Below are positions 24,881 through 33,680 of a stretch of DNA of 64,000 nt, piece after piece; positions within the stretch are counted from its first letter, which is position 1; every line of letters begins with the position of its first letter. Source of the stretch: Nitrospira sp. GTDB taxonomy: Bacteria > Nitrospirota > Nitrospiria > Nitrospirales > Nitrospiraceae. The stretch lies in contig JABMDL010000010.1 in NCBI GenBank assembly GCA_015903945.1, forward strand, positions 55,636 through 119,635, given 5' to 3'. The notes beneath the pieces were generated by a model. That model was not told the DNA's origin, searched no databases, and worked only from the letters and a program-made list of their open reading frames with translations. The translations under genes and the position numbers were made by a program.

Positions 24881-26661
24881 TATGAGGCGATGGGTTGCGC
24901 CGCCTGCGGCGCCGTCTCCTTGGCCTTGCCGATATACAGCAACCCGTCGGCCATCGAATAGTTGAACGGCAACTCGCAGACGACCTCGCTGATCCGTTCA
25001 TACACATACTGGTACAAGCGTTCGGACTGATCCGGCGTCATGCCGCCCTGGACTTCGTAGAAAAACCCGAGGCTGAGATCCTCCGCCGAGGGGCGCATGA
25101 TGCGCCGGATGCCGTACTCTGCCGGATTGCTCATGATCGGCGCCTCTTTTTCCAGATCGAACAGGCAGGGCTGGCAGGAAAATCCGAGCGAGTCGTGGAG
25201 CTTCTTGTTCTCCACAATGAAGTTCATGGTGTCGAGGGCTTCTGCTTCCGTCTCCGTGGGGAACCCCACGATGATGTAGCAGTGCACCGCGATGCCGAGT
25301 TCAACGCAGTCGTCGGCAATGCGCCGGACCCATTCCTGCTTGATGCCCTTTTTCATCAAGTCCATCACGCGCTGGTTAAACGACTCCAACCCAAAGACGA
25401 TCTTCAAACAGCCGGCATCCCGCATCGACGTTAGCAAATCGCGCGAGAGGTTCTTTTCGAACCGCATCTCGCAGGTCCACTTCACGTCGAGCCGCTTCTC
25501 ACGCATCTGTTGGCACAGCCGTTTCGTCGGCGCCAATGCGAAGCATTCGTCGGTGAAGAAGAAGTGCCGTGCGCCGTACCGTTGCGTGAGCCACTCCAGT
25601 TCCTCAATCGTGCGCCCCGGATCTTTCTGCCGGAAGTTCTGATGGTCGAGCGTGAGCGCGCAGAACGCGCAATCCTTGTAATAGCACCCGCGGGAAAATT
25701 GAATCGGCAGCACCGGTTCCGGCGACAAGTATCGATCCAGCGGGAATCCGTCGTAGTTCGGCGCCGGCAATTGATTCACGTTCTCGGAATAAAACGGTTG
25801 GTTGACCGTGATCTTCCCGTTCTGCCGATAGATCAAGTTGGGCACCTTGCTGTAGTCTTTCTTGCCGGCCAGCTGGTTCACCAACTCCAGCAGCGCGGTC
25901 TCTCCTTCGAACACGATGATGTCATCGGTCAGGTCAAAGAGATTCGGGCACCGTCTGACATTGTCGACAAGCCGCGTAAAAATACTCCCGCCGATTGTGA
26001 CGTGCAGATCCGGCGCGGCTTCTTTGATCAACTTACACAAGGTCAGGCCTGGAATGATCTGCGACGTCGCAGTGATCGAGACGCCAATCAGATCCGGACG
26101 GCCGTTGATGATCGAGGGAATGAACAGTTCGCGCAAGAGGCTGCGATAGGGGTTTTGCGCCTCGTCACTGACGACTTTCATCAAATCCTTCGACGAATAG
26201 ATCGAGTAGCTACTGAACTGATTGTCAACGACGGTCAACCTGGTCGGGAAATAGACCGATGACACCAATTCGAGCCACTTGTCGATCATGAACAGGCTCG
26301 CACGATAGGCATCCAGATCGTAGAACTCCTCGCCGCGCAAGGTCTCCTTGGCCAGCTCGACTCGGTCGAACAAGTATGAGAACCGGTCGAGCGAATCGGT
26401 GACTTTGACGTAGTGCTCCCGGCTCCCATGCCCGGACACACCCGACTGAGTCCGCTCTAACTCCTTCTGCTTGTCGATCAACTGCTGGTGCACCCGCACT
26501 CCATAAGACCTGGTCAGCATGCCGTCCAACAGCTCGATGCCGAGATCCCGTTGGGAGACATTCGAGACGCCTCCTTGCCGGAGAAACCCCGTCAAGGAGG
26601 GCAAACTCAAATAAGGCTGTGACGGATGCCAGGTGGGCGGAAAAAGCAGAGAAACTTTCAT
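24880..26661 (-). CDS. B12-binding-domain radical SAM protein
   Basis: 593 residues: an N-terminal cobalamin-binding-like domain (MKVSLLFPPTWHPSQPYLSL start, IGVSITATSQIIPGL, HVTIGGSIF) followed by a radical SAM barrel. The cluster motif is RGCYYKDCAFC (Cys-x4-Cys-x2-Cys) near residue 325, one residue longer in the first gap than the usual Cys-x3-Cys-x2-Cys. Further on, IVFGLESFNQRVMDLMKKG and CYIIVGFPTETEAEA are typical of the class. Substrate unknown; methylation or rearrangement of lipid or cofactor precursors is common in this group. It lies between NxrC and the membrane protein. Confidence 0.85.
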   Translation of the reverse strand: MKVSLLFPPTWHPSQPYLSLPSLTGFLRQGGVSNVSQRDLGIELLDGMLTRSYGVRVHQQLIDKQKELERTQSGVSGHGSREHYVKVTDSLDRFSYLFDRVELAKETLRGEEFYDLDAYRASLFMIDKWLELVSSVYFPTRLTVVDNQFSSYSIYSSKDLMKVVSDEAQNPYRSLLRELFIPSIINGRPDLIGVSITATSQIIPGLTLCKLIKEAAPDLHVTIGGSIFTRLVDNVRRCPNLFDLTDDIIVFEGETALLELVNQLAGKKDYSKVPNLIYRQNGKITVNQPFYSENVNQLPAPNYDGFPLDRYLSPEPVLPIQFSRGCYYKDCAFCALTLDHQNFRQKDPGRTIEELEWLTQRYGARHFFFTDECFALAPTKRLCQQMREKRLDVKWTCEMRFEKNLSRDLLTSMRDAGCLKIVFGLESFNQRVMDLMKKGIKQEWVRRIADDCVELGIAVHCYIIVGFPTETEAEALDTMNFIVENKKLHDSLGFSCQPCLFDLEKEAPIMSNPAEYGIRRIMRPSAEDLSLGFFYEVQGGMTPDQSERLYQYVYERISEVVCELPFNYSMADGLLYIGKAKETAPQAAQPIAS

Positions 26662-26771
26662 AGCGATATGAATCCGGTTATGACGACAAACCAGCGAGTT
26701 TCAAGCACAAATCCCTCTGGGTTATACCTTCCTCTCTTCTTGAAAAGCAACCTCGGCGCCCCCCTGAGAAC

Positions 26772-26836
26772 GCTATAAAAAAGAAGGGCCCCTGACCCTA
26801 TCGCCGCTTGTCAGCGGCGCGGTCCGAGGCCCTTCT
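26772..26836 (-). terminator. Rho-independent terminator after nxrC
   Basis: agaagggcc (26782-26790) pairs with ggcccttct (26828-26836); an inner hairpin gccgc/gcggc fills the loop. On the minus strand the stem is followed by TTCTTTTTTATAG. It lies 40 bases after the nxrC stop. Confidence 0.8.
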
Positions 26837-26876
26837 GTGACTCGATGCGCTTACTCGTCCCTGTCCGGCACGCTCC

Positions 26877-27827
26877 CTACAGCTTGAGCGTAAACCAGGT
26901 GGAAAGCGACTTCATCCCGTTGCGCTCGATGTTGCCACCGTCCCACACGGCAAACGCGATCGGAATAGATGCACCCGCCTTGAACTGCGTGTCGTTGGCA
27001 TCGCCGCTTTCCAGCGTCCGCTTCACCACCACGCGCCAAGTCGGACCCGAATAGGCTCCGCCCTTCACGGCTCCAGACGGCTCCCAGACACCATTCCCGA
27101 TCACATCCTGATGTGCCTGGGTGGTCAGCGTGCTGAAGCCGTTGGCGTTCAGATCTTCCACCGAACTTACCCGTAGCGTCGGATCGGACATGATATTCCC
27201 GGACCAGATGCCGGGATTGAAGGGTCCCAGGCTCCGGCCGATCCGGTCAGGATAGGTCACGCCGCCAGCCGGTTCTTCATAGTAGTAATCCCAGAAGATG
27301 CCGGGATATTGATCGTCCACGTCCCAGATTCCTGCGCTGTCCTTCCCGATGTCCTTTTGCCATTCCGCATTCCACCGCCAGATGTTGGTGGTGCCCCCGG
27401 ACTGCCCCATGCACTGGAACGGTGGCGCGCCGGAGAGGTTGACCGGGAACATCACGGCGACCTGGTCCCGGAAGTCTTGCGGGCCGATCGTCGTATCATT
27501 CTTGGTCTGGTCGATCCACTCCAGACGCAATCCGATTTCCTTACCGTTCGTCATGGCCTTCACAAACACCGACTGCACCGAGATGTTCGGATGCATCGGG
27601 GTGGTGATCAGTTGACCGCTCAGCGGGACCACGACGCCCGGCACGCTCTCCCACACCGGGTTGGCACCGTCCATCGGGATCGGGCCCTTGACCGCCTTGG
27701 CTGGGATTGTGACCGGCTGGCTGACAGCCAGCGGCACCTGCCCCACAGTCAGCATCGCGCCGACTGCCAGGACAGAGAGCAGAATGGCAAACACCAATCC
27801 TTTATTGGTCGTCTGCATTACACGCAT
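26877..27827 (-). CDS. nxrC: NxrC: nitrite oxidoreductase gamma subunit candidate (heme b)
   Basis: Exported protein of about 316 residues of the ethylbenzene-dehydrogenase/NxrC heme-b family. Signal peptide (GLVFAILLSVLAVGAMLTVG), then VVVPLSGQLITTPMHP, LRLEWIDQTKNDT, FRDQVAVMFPV, PPFQCMGQSGGTTNIWRW (heme-pocket region), SSVEDLNANGFSTLTTQ and PIAFAVWDGGNIERNGMKS. NxrC links NxrAB to the membrane and accepts electrons from the NxrB iron-sulfur clusters. The start is the ATG at 27827, nine bases after GGAGGG; an earlier ATG at 27836 touches the ribosome site. A TorD-like chaperone gene precedes it and a terminator follows. nxrA and nxrB are not in the window. Confidence 0.82.
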   Translation of the reverse strand: MRVMQTTNKGLVFAILLSVLAVGAMLTVGQVPLAVSQPVTIPAKAVKGPIPMDGANPVWESVPGVVVPLSGQLITTPMHPNISVQSVFVKAMTNGKEIGLRLEWIDQTKNDTTIGPQDFRDQVAVMFPVNLSGAPPFQCMGQSGGTTNIWRWNAEWQKDIGKDSAGIWDVDDQYPGIFWDYYYEEPAGGVTYPDRIGRSLGPFNPGIWSGNIMSDPTLRVSSVEDLNANGFSTLTTQAHQDVIGNGVWEPSGAVKGGAYSGPTWRVVVKRTLESGDANDTQFKAGASIPIAFAVWDGGNIERNGMKSLSTWFTLKL

Positions 27828-27906
27828 ATGAGTCATCCCTCCTCTCTAAACAAGTGTTGCAGGCCTTGAATCCAATGCTGTCTCATCCGGGACGGGCGGC
27901 CGACGC

Positions 27907-28878
27907 TTAGGCGGTCCCGACCGGCCCCTTCTCTTCCTTGTCCTTGCCCTTTTCCTTCGCATCCATAAAAGACTGGGCCCCCACCTCGTTCAACAGCAAG
28001 CTCAATTCGTTCCCTTGATCCTGCGCACCACACTCATAGGTCTGACCTTCGGGCGCATTGAAGGTCGCCGGGCGATAATCGGTTTCGGTATAGGGCTGGG
28101 GGGCGACGCCCAAGTAGGCCGCCTCGAACTCCATCCACTCTGCCGTCATATCGGCCACCAGTTTGAAGAGACCGGAATCCGCTTTCTTGGCCAACATCCG
28201 GCAAAACAGCGGCACCCAACGGCCGATGTGATTCTTGACGAATTTTTTTTGGGCATCCACGACAATCTGCGTCTTGTCCGCACCGTCGTGGCACCGCGAG
28301 AAGGACTCTTTATACGCAAGAAAATGCATGAACTCGAATTCGACGCTGAGATGATCCAATCGCTCGTGAATGTCTTTGGAGAGCTCCACGCCGAACGCCT
28401 TGTAGAAGCCGGCGATATCGCCCATCACATGCGACTGGGCGAACACGTGATCGTTGCCGAACAACGTTTCGTACGGCGGACAATCGAGGGTGATGACGTT
28501 GCTGAACACACGGCGATGTTCCGACTGCAAGTCACTGAGTTGCCAATTGGAACATTCGGAGGCAACCAGCACTTCGGCAAGATCCACATGTTTCCTGAGC
28601 ACATCCAGCTTCTGCGCTGCGCGTTCTCCCCCCTGGCCGTCCAACATCGTCTTCAACGTATCCAGTGCCGCGCGACTATCTTCGACGAATTCGCCCGACC
28701 TGAGGTAATCGAGAAACTCCTCGTCTTCGGGATACAGGAGGCTCCAGGAAATCAGCAAATAGAGTTTGCTGCGGTTGAGGGCCCGTTCGACCGCGGGGGA
28801 ATCTTTCAGGGCGGTAGGAACCGGTATGACGGCAGCGGGGGCTGCAACAGCGTTCGGCACCGGCTGGTTACTGGCCAT
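27907..28878 (-). CDS. TorD/NarJ-type molybdoenzyme assembly chaperone
   Basis: About 323 residues, mostly helical. The central part has the TorD/DmsD pattern: LYLLISWSLLYPEDEEFLDYL, VFSNVITLDCPPYETLF, then DIAGFYKAFGVELS and DHLSVEFEFMHFLAYKE. These chaperones hold the molybdenum subunit until cofactor is inserted and before Tat export. The Pro/Ala-rich N-terminus and Lys/Glu-rich C-terminus (KEKGKDKEEKG) are extra. The start is the ATG at 28878, with GAGGAT eight bases upstream; the frame is open to 28935. Gene order with nxrC suggests that it serves nitrite oxidoreductase. Confidence 0.85.
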   Translation of the reverse strand: MASNQPVPNAVAAPAAVIPVPTALKDSPAVERALNRSKLYLLISWSLLYPEDEEFLDYLRSGEFVEDSRAALDTLKTMLDGQGGERAAQKLDVLRKHVDLAEVLVASECSNWQLSDLQSEHRRVFSNVITLDCPPYETLFGNDHVFAQSHVMGDIAGFYKAFGVELSKDIHERLDHLSVEFEFMHFLAYKESFSRCHDGADKTQIVVDAQKKFVKNHIGRWVPLFCRMLAKKADSGLFKLVADMTAEWMEFEAAYLGVAPQPYTETDYRPATFNAPEGQTYECGAQDQGNELSLLLNEVGAQSFMDAKEKGKDKEEKGPVGTA

Positions 28879-28980
28879 CACATGATCCTCGGCATGCCAC
28901 GCCCGGTGAATCTTTGCCGCCCCGGCTGAACCCAAGAGATGTCCTTTGACAAACCCGTCCCGTCCGGCGAAGCAGTGGTA

Positions 28981-29009
28981 TGTATATGAAATGACTCAGG
29001 CAAAGTCAA
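28981..29009 (-). promoter_or_regulatory. Sigma-70 type promoter for the torD-like/nxrC transcript
   Basis: On the minus strand TTGACT (29004-29009), a 17-base spacer and TATACA (28981-28986), about 100 bases before the TorD-like ATG. Confidence 0.55.
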
Positions 29010-29050
29010 GGGTGAACTGCATCCTCGATCGGACTTTGAGTCTGTATCGT

Positions 29051-29659
29051 TCATGGTTGCCCTACGAAACCCCCTTCAAGCAATCCGCGCGGCTGGACAC
29101 GAATCGCCACGTGATCGTTCACGGTCTTGCACACCATCTCGCAGATTCCGCATCCGACGCACGTTTCCGCCACAACCGTCAACTGCATCAACTCAAAATC
29201 CATTGCAAGCGCATGCGTCGGGCATTTCGAGACACAGGCATGGCAGCCTTGTCCTGCTGTGCAGAGCCGGTGGGATATGACCGCCGTTCCCATCCGCACT
29301 TCAGTCACACCGCCGACCGGCTCTAAAGCCCCTGTCGCACAGGATGCGATACAGGGTAAGTCCTCGCACAGCAGGCAGGGCGATCGGTCGGCGAAGATCA
29401 CCGGTGTCCCGTCCTGTTCATGAAGGCGAATCGCACCCGGTGGACAGGCTTTGATGCAATCGCCGCATATCGTGCACCGCTCCAGGAAGACCGACTCCGC
29501 GACGGCACCGGGCGGGCGCAACCAGTCGACGCGGACGGGCGGCGGGGCCGGTGATCGAACCGCATCGGCTTCTTTGGAAAACTCGAGCGCGGCCTTCGCC
29601 ATCGAGCGGGCAGAATCCGTGATGAACCGGCGCCGGCCATATGCAGGATCGGTTGCCAT
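29051..29659 (-). CDS. Four-cluster ferredoxin (NapF/NapG-like)
   Basis: 202 residues with four [4Fe-4S] cysteine sets: CTICGDCIKACP, CLLCEDLPCIASC, CTAGQGCHACVSKCP and CVGCGICEMVC. The architecture matches the NapF/NapG group that accompanies periplasmic molybdoenzymes. The N-terminus has an RRRFITDSAR segment resembling a twin-arginine motif, but no clear hydrophobic stretch follows, so export is doubtful. Probable role: electron transfer in molybdoenzyme maturation. It is upstream of the torD-like gene, from which it is separated by a promoter. Confidence 0.85.
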   Translation of the reverse strand: MATDPAYGRRRFITDSARSMAKAALEFSKEADAVRSPAPPPVRVDWLRPPGAVAESVFLERCTICGDCIKACPPGAIRLHEQDGTPVIFADRSPCLLCEDLPCIASCATGALEPVGGVTEVRMGTAVISHRLCTAGQGCHACVSKCPTHALAMDFELMQLTVVAETCVGCGICEMVCKTVNDHVAIRVQPRGLLEGGFVGQP

Positions 29660-29671
29660 GGGAATACCGGA

Positions 29672-29704
29672 ATTCGTCCTTCGTCATACGTCATTCGTCA
29701 AACG
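29672..29704. repeat. Period-7 word array upstream of the ferredoxin gene
   Basis: TTCGTCC, TTCGTCA, TACGTCA, TTCGTCA, AACG follow one another at period 7 immediately upstream of the ferredoxin ATG. Confidence 0.7.
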
Positions 29705-29779
29705 AAAACTCATGGTCCAAATCTTGTCGAATGACGGTTGACCATTGACGCATAACGTAGCGCTGCTTATCGTCTGCAC

Positions 29780-30778
29780 CTACATCACGCCATCGGCACG
29801 CAGCTTATACACCTCCACACACCGGTCGCAGGCGCCGAACTCCACATCCCATCCCGGATGATTCTCGCGGATAAAATCGAGCACGTAGGGTTCGATCTTG
29901 TTCACCATATCTTCGACCCAGGAATAGGTAGGGAAACGGCACAGCGGGCAGGGAAAACCCGGCATGAGCATAATCTTGTTTTCGCTCTCCGGCACCTCGC
30001 CGCCCTCCACCTCGACGGCGCGGTCCAGCACACGGAGCGTGTCGGTTGCCATTTCAATCAACTCCGAATGGGTGAAATACGACGTCTGCCAGAGGCCCTC
30101 GAATACCGATTTCAATTGGAGCGGTGGGATCTTGCGATACCAGGAGCGGAATTCCTTGAACCGCGCCTCTTTGCTTAACATCGGCTCTTGACCGATGGCC
30201 ACCAACCGGCTGTCCACACTCAAGCTCCAGAGTACCCGGTAGCGCTGTAAAATCAGCGTTTCTTCGCCGGGATTCTGCCCCACTTTCGTATCCGGATCGT
30301 ACCCGAACAACGGATCGATCATGTCGGAGATGTGCATCAGCTCATGGCGGCAATAGCGGGTCAGCGCCGGGTCGTAGAACCGCCTCGGAATCAGCTTGAT
30401 CCCGACCCCTTTCATCCCCTTGTCCTCGAAGGCGCGCGCCAAATCTTTTTCGACCGCCCCCCACTTGCGCAGAATATCGACCCCTTCCTGATCTTCCTTC
30501 AACACACCTTTGACCAGCACGATCCCGACCTTCTCCTTCAGCAGCGGATACTCATTGAACGAATCGCGGATGATGTCCGAGAACCCCCAGATGCCGAAGA
30601 GATATTGATACAGCTTTTTGAATTCCCCTTCCCGGTCTTCGAGCATGAATTTCTCATAGATCGGGTCGGCGTGTTCATGAAACTCCTTGTAATAGGTAGG
30701 ATCTCCCTCCCGCTCCGTTTTCTCGATGAAGGAGTCGATGACTTCCTGAAGCAATGCCGGCTGAAACCTGATTTCCAT
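29780..30778 (-). CDS. Unknown protein with HELMH motif and two C-terminal Cys pairs
   Basis: 332 residues. Around residue 145 is TRYCRHELMHISDM, an HExxH zinc-protease motif; near the C-terminus are FPCPLCRFP (around residue 283) and GACDRCVEVY (around residue 321), which could form a zinc ribbon. The rest is rich in Glu, Phe and Tyr (PTYYKEFHEHADPIYEKFML). No signal peptide or membrane segment. I do not recognise the family. Position beside ferredoxin, TorD-like and NxrC genes suggests a maturation or quality-control role, which is inference. Confidence 0.75.
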   Translation of the reverse strand: MEIRFQPALLQEVIDSFIEKTEREGDPTYYKEFHEHADPIYEKFMLEDREGEFKKLYQYLFGIWGFSDIIRDSFNEYPLLKEKVGIVLVKGVLKEDQEGVDILRKWGAVEKDLARAFEDKGMKGVGIKLIPRRFYDPALTRYCRHELMHISDMIDPLFGYDPDTKVGQNPGEETLILQRYRVLWSLSVDSRLVAIGQEPMLSKEARFKEFRSWYRKIPPLQLKSVFEGLWQTSYFTHSELIEMATDTLRVLDRAVEVEGGEVPESENKIMLMPGFPCPLCRFPTYSWVEDMVNKIEPYVLDFIRENHPGWDVEFGACDRCVEVYKLRADGVM

Positions 30779-30931
30779 GACGCTCCTCGATCAATGGGAG
30801 TGACGACCGGCGGGGACCGCCCCGAGACGAACCGGCGATCTGCGTGCAGCGTGACGTTTCGACGCTGCCTTTGAATAGGCTCAGTGTCAACCCTGAGCAT
30901 ACCCCCTCTCACCATTGAGGCGGTCGAAGGG

Positions 30932-30961
30932 TTGACTTGCCCGCCGGGCATCTCTTACGAT
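30932..30961 (+). promoter_or_regulatory. Possible sigma-70 promoter for the WD40 gene
   Basis: TTGACT (30932-30937), an 18-base spacer and TACGAT (30956-30961), about 70 bases before the ATG at 31032. Confidence 0.45.
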
Positions 30962-31031
30962 CCCACAGGCGTCGGGAAATTATACCGGCCCTGCCGATTT
31001 GCAATCAAGGACCTGGAATACTGGAATCCGC

Positions 31032-32132
31032 ATGAGCGAACACACGATGATACCGCCCCTGTCTGGCACACTGCCCGGATCGCCGGCCAGCGCGGTGCCG
31101 ACCGCTCCGATCGATTTCCTGGACCATTGGAGCCGCGACTGCCGTGAAGTCCGCACGTATCGTGGACATTCCCACGGCATCTGGGCCGTCGCGTTCTCAC
31201 CTGACGGGTTGACCCTCGCCAGCGGCGGCGCCGAACGCCTTGTCCGCATGTGGGACATTGAAACCGGACGTCTCTTAAGATCCCTGCGCGGCCATACGAA
31301 CGATATTCGCGCCATCGTGTTCACGCCGGACGGGCAAACCCTCGCCACCGGCAGCGAAGACCGCACCATCCGTTTGTGGAACGGCAAGACCGGCGAGCCG
31401 ACGAAGTTGCTCTTCACACGTTACGATCACAATGTGTGCAGTCTGTCGCTGTCGCCCGATGGATTAATGCTCGCGCGCGGCAGCCACAACAAAGACATCA
31501 AGATCTGGGAGGTCACCACCGGCACCGAGCTGATGACACTGCTCGGCAAGGACGAATACGACCACCATTGGTCCGTCTGCGTCGCGTTTTCACCGGACGG
31601 CATCCATCTGGCCAGTGGGACCGACATCGGCAAAATCAAGATTTGGGAAGTGCTGCCGAGCGGGGAAGAAAAGATGCTCCACGACGGGCACTGGCGGCGG
31701 GGCGTCGAGGATTCCACCGAAACGCGTGGCTACTTCATCGAAGACGACGGTGGATTCCAAAAGCCAATGGACTACTGGATCGGCGCCATGACATTCACTC
31801 CAGACGCTAGGACACTGATCACCGGCAGCCGGGACAAAACCATAAAGCTCTTCGAGATGCCCCAGTGTGTGGAAAAGAAGGCCCTCACCGGCCACCAGGG
31901 CTGGATCCGCAGTCTCGCTGTCTCACCGGATGGAAAAATCCTGGTCAGCGCCAGCGATGATCAGACCATCAAGTTCTGGGATCTCGCCACCGGCCGCAAT
32001 TTCAGAACCCTCAAGGGCCATACCGGCGGCGTGCGTTGCGTGGCCTTTTCACCAGACGGCCGCCGCCTCGCCAGCGCCTCCTGGGACCGGACCATCAAGC
32101 TCTGGGAAGGCGGGTTACAAGCGGAACAATAA
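31032..32132 (+). CDS. WD40-repeat beta-propeller protein
   Basis: 366 residues with seven WD40 blades, enough for one closed propeller. Typical cores: VAFSPDGLTLASGG..VRMWD, IVFTPDGQTLATGS..IRLWN, LSLSPDGLMLARGS..IKIWE, VAFSPDGIHLASGT..IKIWE, MTFTPDARTLITGS..IKLFE, LAVSPDGKILVSAS..IKFWD and VAFSPDGRRLASAS..IKLWE. No signal peptide or enzymatic domain; a cytoplasmic scaffold is likely. It is divergent from the HELMH gene, with a possible promoter in the 253-base gap. The start is the ATG at 31032; an ATG at 30999 is in frame. Confidence 0.9.
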   Translation: MSEHTMIPPLSGTLPGSPASAVPTAPIDFLDHWSRDCREVRTYRGHSHGIWAVAFSPDGLTLASGGAERLVRMWDIETGRLLRSLRGHTNDIRAIVFTPDGQTLATGSEDRTIRLWNGKTGEPTKLLFTRYDHNVCSLSLSPDGLMLARGSHNKDIKIWEVTTGTELMTLLGKDEYDHHWSVCVAFSPDGIHLASGTDIGKIKIWEVLPSGEEKMLHDGHWRRGVEDSTETRGYFIEDDGGFQKPMDYWIGAMTFTPDARTLITGSRDKTIKLFEMPQCVEKKALTGHQGWIRSLAVSPDGKILVSASDDQTIKFWDLATGRNFRTLKGHTGGVRCVAFSPDGRRLASASWDRTIKLWEGGLQAEQ

Positions 32133-32151
32133 CCGGTTCCTCCCCAACCGC

Positions 32152-32874
32152 TCAGTTCGGCGCGATTTCATAGACCAGCGTCACCGTGGCCTCGACCTTC
32201 AGTTCACCCGAAGAGATCGGCACGTCGCCCGCGCTCGCTTCCATGGCCATCCGTGCCATCGCCACCGTAGGCCTGACGATATGGCCCCCTTCGTTGACCG
32301 ACAACACCCGCACAAGTTTGACGCGCAGTGCCTCGCTCAGCACGGCCGCTTTCTCGCGCACCTTGTCAGCAGCCAGTTTCAATGCACTCAGCCGCACCGC
32401 TTGTTCATCGCGCAACCCCCAATGCAACCCGTGAAAGGTGTTTGCCCCGGCCTTCAAGACTTCCTCGATCACCGTACCAACCTTGTCGAGGGCGCGAATT
32501 TCCACAGTCAGCATATTACTGACGACGTAGCCGACAATTTCCGGAGAAGCAGGCGAGGCATCGGTGGGACGGTTGGATGGCGGGCGATATTGCGGTGACA
32601 CCGTAAAGGACGAGGTCTGAATGCGCTCACTGTCGATCTGCAAATCCCTGAGCCGATCCATCACTTTACTCATGATGGAGTTGTTCCGCCTCTGCGCCTC
32701 AGCGAGCGATTTACCAGCGGTCTCTAAACCGAAGGTCACAAACGCGGTATCCGGTGCGTGTGGAACCATCCCCGTTTCGCTGACCGTGAGGGTCGGTGTC
32801 TCAGACTTGACTTCATCATGCGCCCACGCTGCAACCGGATATCCCAGCAGCACCAGCAACCAAACGATCAACAT
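32152..32874 (-). CDS. Exported SIMPL (DUF541) domain protein
   Basis: About 240 residues: signal peptide (MLIVWLLVLLGYPVAAWA) then one SIMPL domain with its usual features, TLTVSETGMVPHAPDTAFVTFG, AEAQRRNNSIMSKVMDRLRD, IQTSSFTVSPQYRP and a C-terminal VEATVTLVYEI. Periplasmic proteins of this family bind oligomers and are linked to oxidative stress, without a firm function. The start is the ATG at 32874, preceded by AAGGAG; the frame is open to 33039 but that stretch is not protein-like. Confidence 0.88.
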   Translation of the reverse strand: MLIVWLLVLLGYPVAAWAHDEVKSETPTLTVSETGMVPHAPDTAFVTFGLETAGKSLAEAQRRNNSIMSKVMDRLRDLQIDSERIQTSSFTVSPQYRPPSNRPTDASPASPEIVGYVVSNMLTVEIRALDKVGTVIEEVLKAGANTFHGLHWGLRDEQAVRLSALKLAADKVREKAAVLSEALRVKLVRVLSVNEGGHIVRPTVAMARMAMEASAGDVPISSGELKVEATVTLVYEIAPN

Positions 32875-33491
32875 ACTCGATCTCCTTTTCTCGACGACGC
32901 TGTTGCCTACCGTCGTCCTTCTCGTCCGACCAGCTCTCGGATGGCGTATTGTTCTCCTGACTTGCGCATGAGAAATTTCTCCAGTCGGCCTCCCAGTTGT
33001 GTGATCCCGTTGGAAAGATGAAGAGCTCCGGAATTTCAATCAATTGCAAGATGTCGACTCTGGCATGAAATTTATCGGTCCCCATCTTCTGTGGATAACT
33101 CTGTGAACAAGTCCTGTGCACCTTATAAAACCGCGAGAATTGAGCGGCCCTTTCTGCAAACTGCCCACTTTTTGAGCGTCCGCTTTCGGCGATGACTGCC
33201 ACCATATATGGTAGGCCATCCAAGCTTTTTCATATTTTTTACGCATTCGTAGGAGGAATTGGGTTGACAGCTGCAAATCGTCGCTATCGAAGCACACTTC
33301 GTGCTGACCGACACTGAAACTATCCACAGCCATTATGGTTTTCTGGTGGCCGCACCCCGATTCGCTGACCTGGAGCGGGGCTTTGAATCTGTCAAGAGTA
33401 GAGCAGAAAAGTCTCTCGGACGACTCAGATCCGAGACCAGAAGAAAATCATTCACTTGCAAAACAACTCACTCGTACTGAACTGGACGAAC
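32875..33491. other. 617-base non-coding gap with DnaA-box-like sites
   Basis: No convincing gene. It contains TGTGGATAA at 33090-33098 (a perfect DnaA box in reverse), TGTGAACAA at 33102-33110 (one position off) and CTATCCACA at 33320-33328 (one mismatch). Between the two good boxes are AT-rich stretches (cttataaaa, ttcatattttttac) and the 12-base palindrome accatatatggt around 33205. No dnaA, dnaN or other origin marker is nearby. Confidence 0.35.
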
Positions 33492-33668
33492 TTATTTTTT
33501 TCGGTAGACATTCAGCCCCACTTTCTCCTGGCGATTCGGGATTGTCACATTTCCTTCCGTCGAAGCAACGATGATGGTTTTGCCCGAGGCCGACGGCCCG
33601 AATTCCTTGGCTAAATCGACTTTAATCGTCAGCATCGTCCCCTCGACGGTCATTTCAACGTTCTTCAT
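33492..33668 (-). CDS. Small hypothetical protein (58 residues)
   Basis: Reads MKNVEMTVEGTMLTIKVDL to the end GLNVYRKK. It has alternating strands with a Gly/Ser-rich turn (GPSASGKT), suggesting a small beta protein. AAGGA seven bases before the ATG is a proper ribosome site, and TAA ends the frame at 33492. No signal peptide. Function unknown. It lies just downstream of the PilZ gene on the same strand. Confidence 0.65.
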   Translation of the reverse strand: MKNVEMTVEGTMLTIKVDLAKEFGPSASGKTIIVASTEGNVTIPNRQEKVGLNVYRKK

Positions 33669-33680
33669 GATCGGTTCCTT

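Noticed and set aside
33040..33333. 97-codon minus-strand frame, and an overlapping 135-codon frame at 32816-33223
   Set aside because: No ribosome site, odd composition, overlap with each other and with the SIMPL gene start; treated as non-coding gap.
33335..33574. 79-codon plus-strand frame
   Set aside because: Overlaps the 58-residue gene on the other strand, which has a better ribosome site and protein-like sequence.
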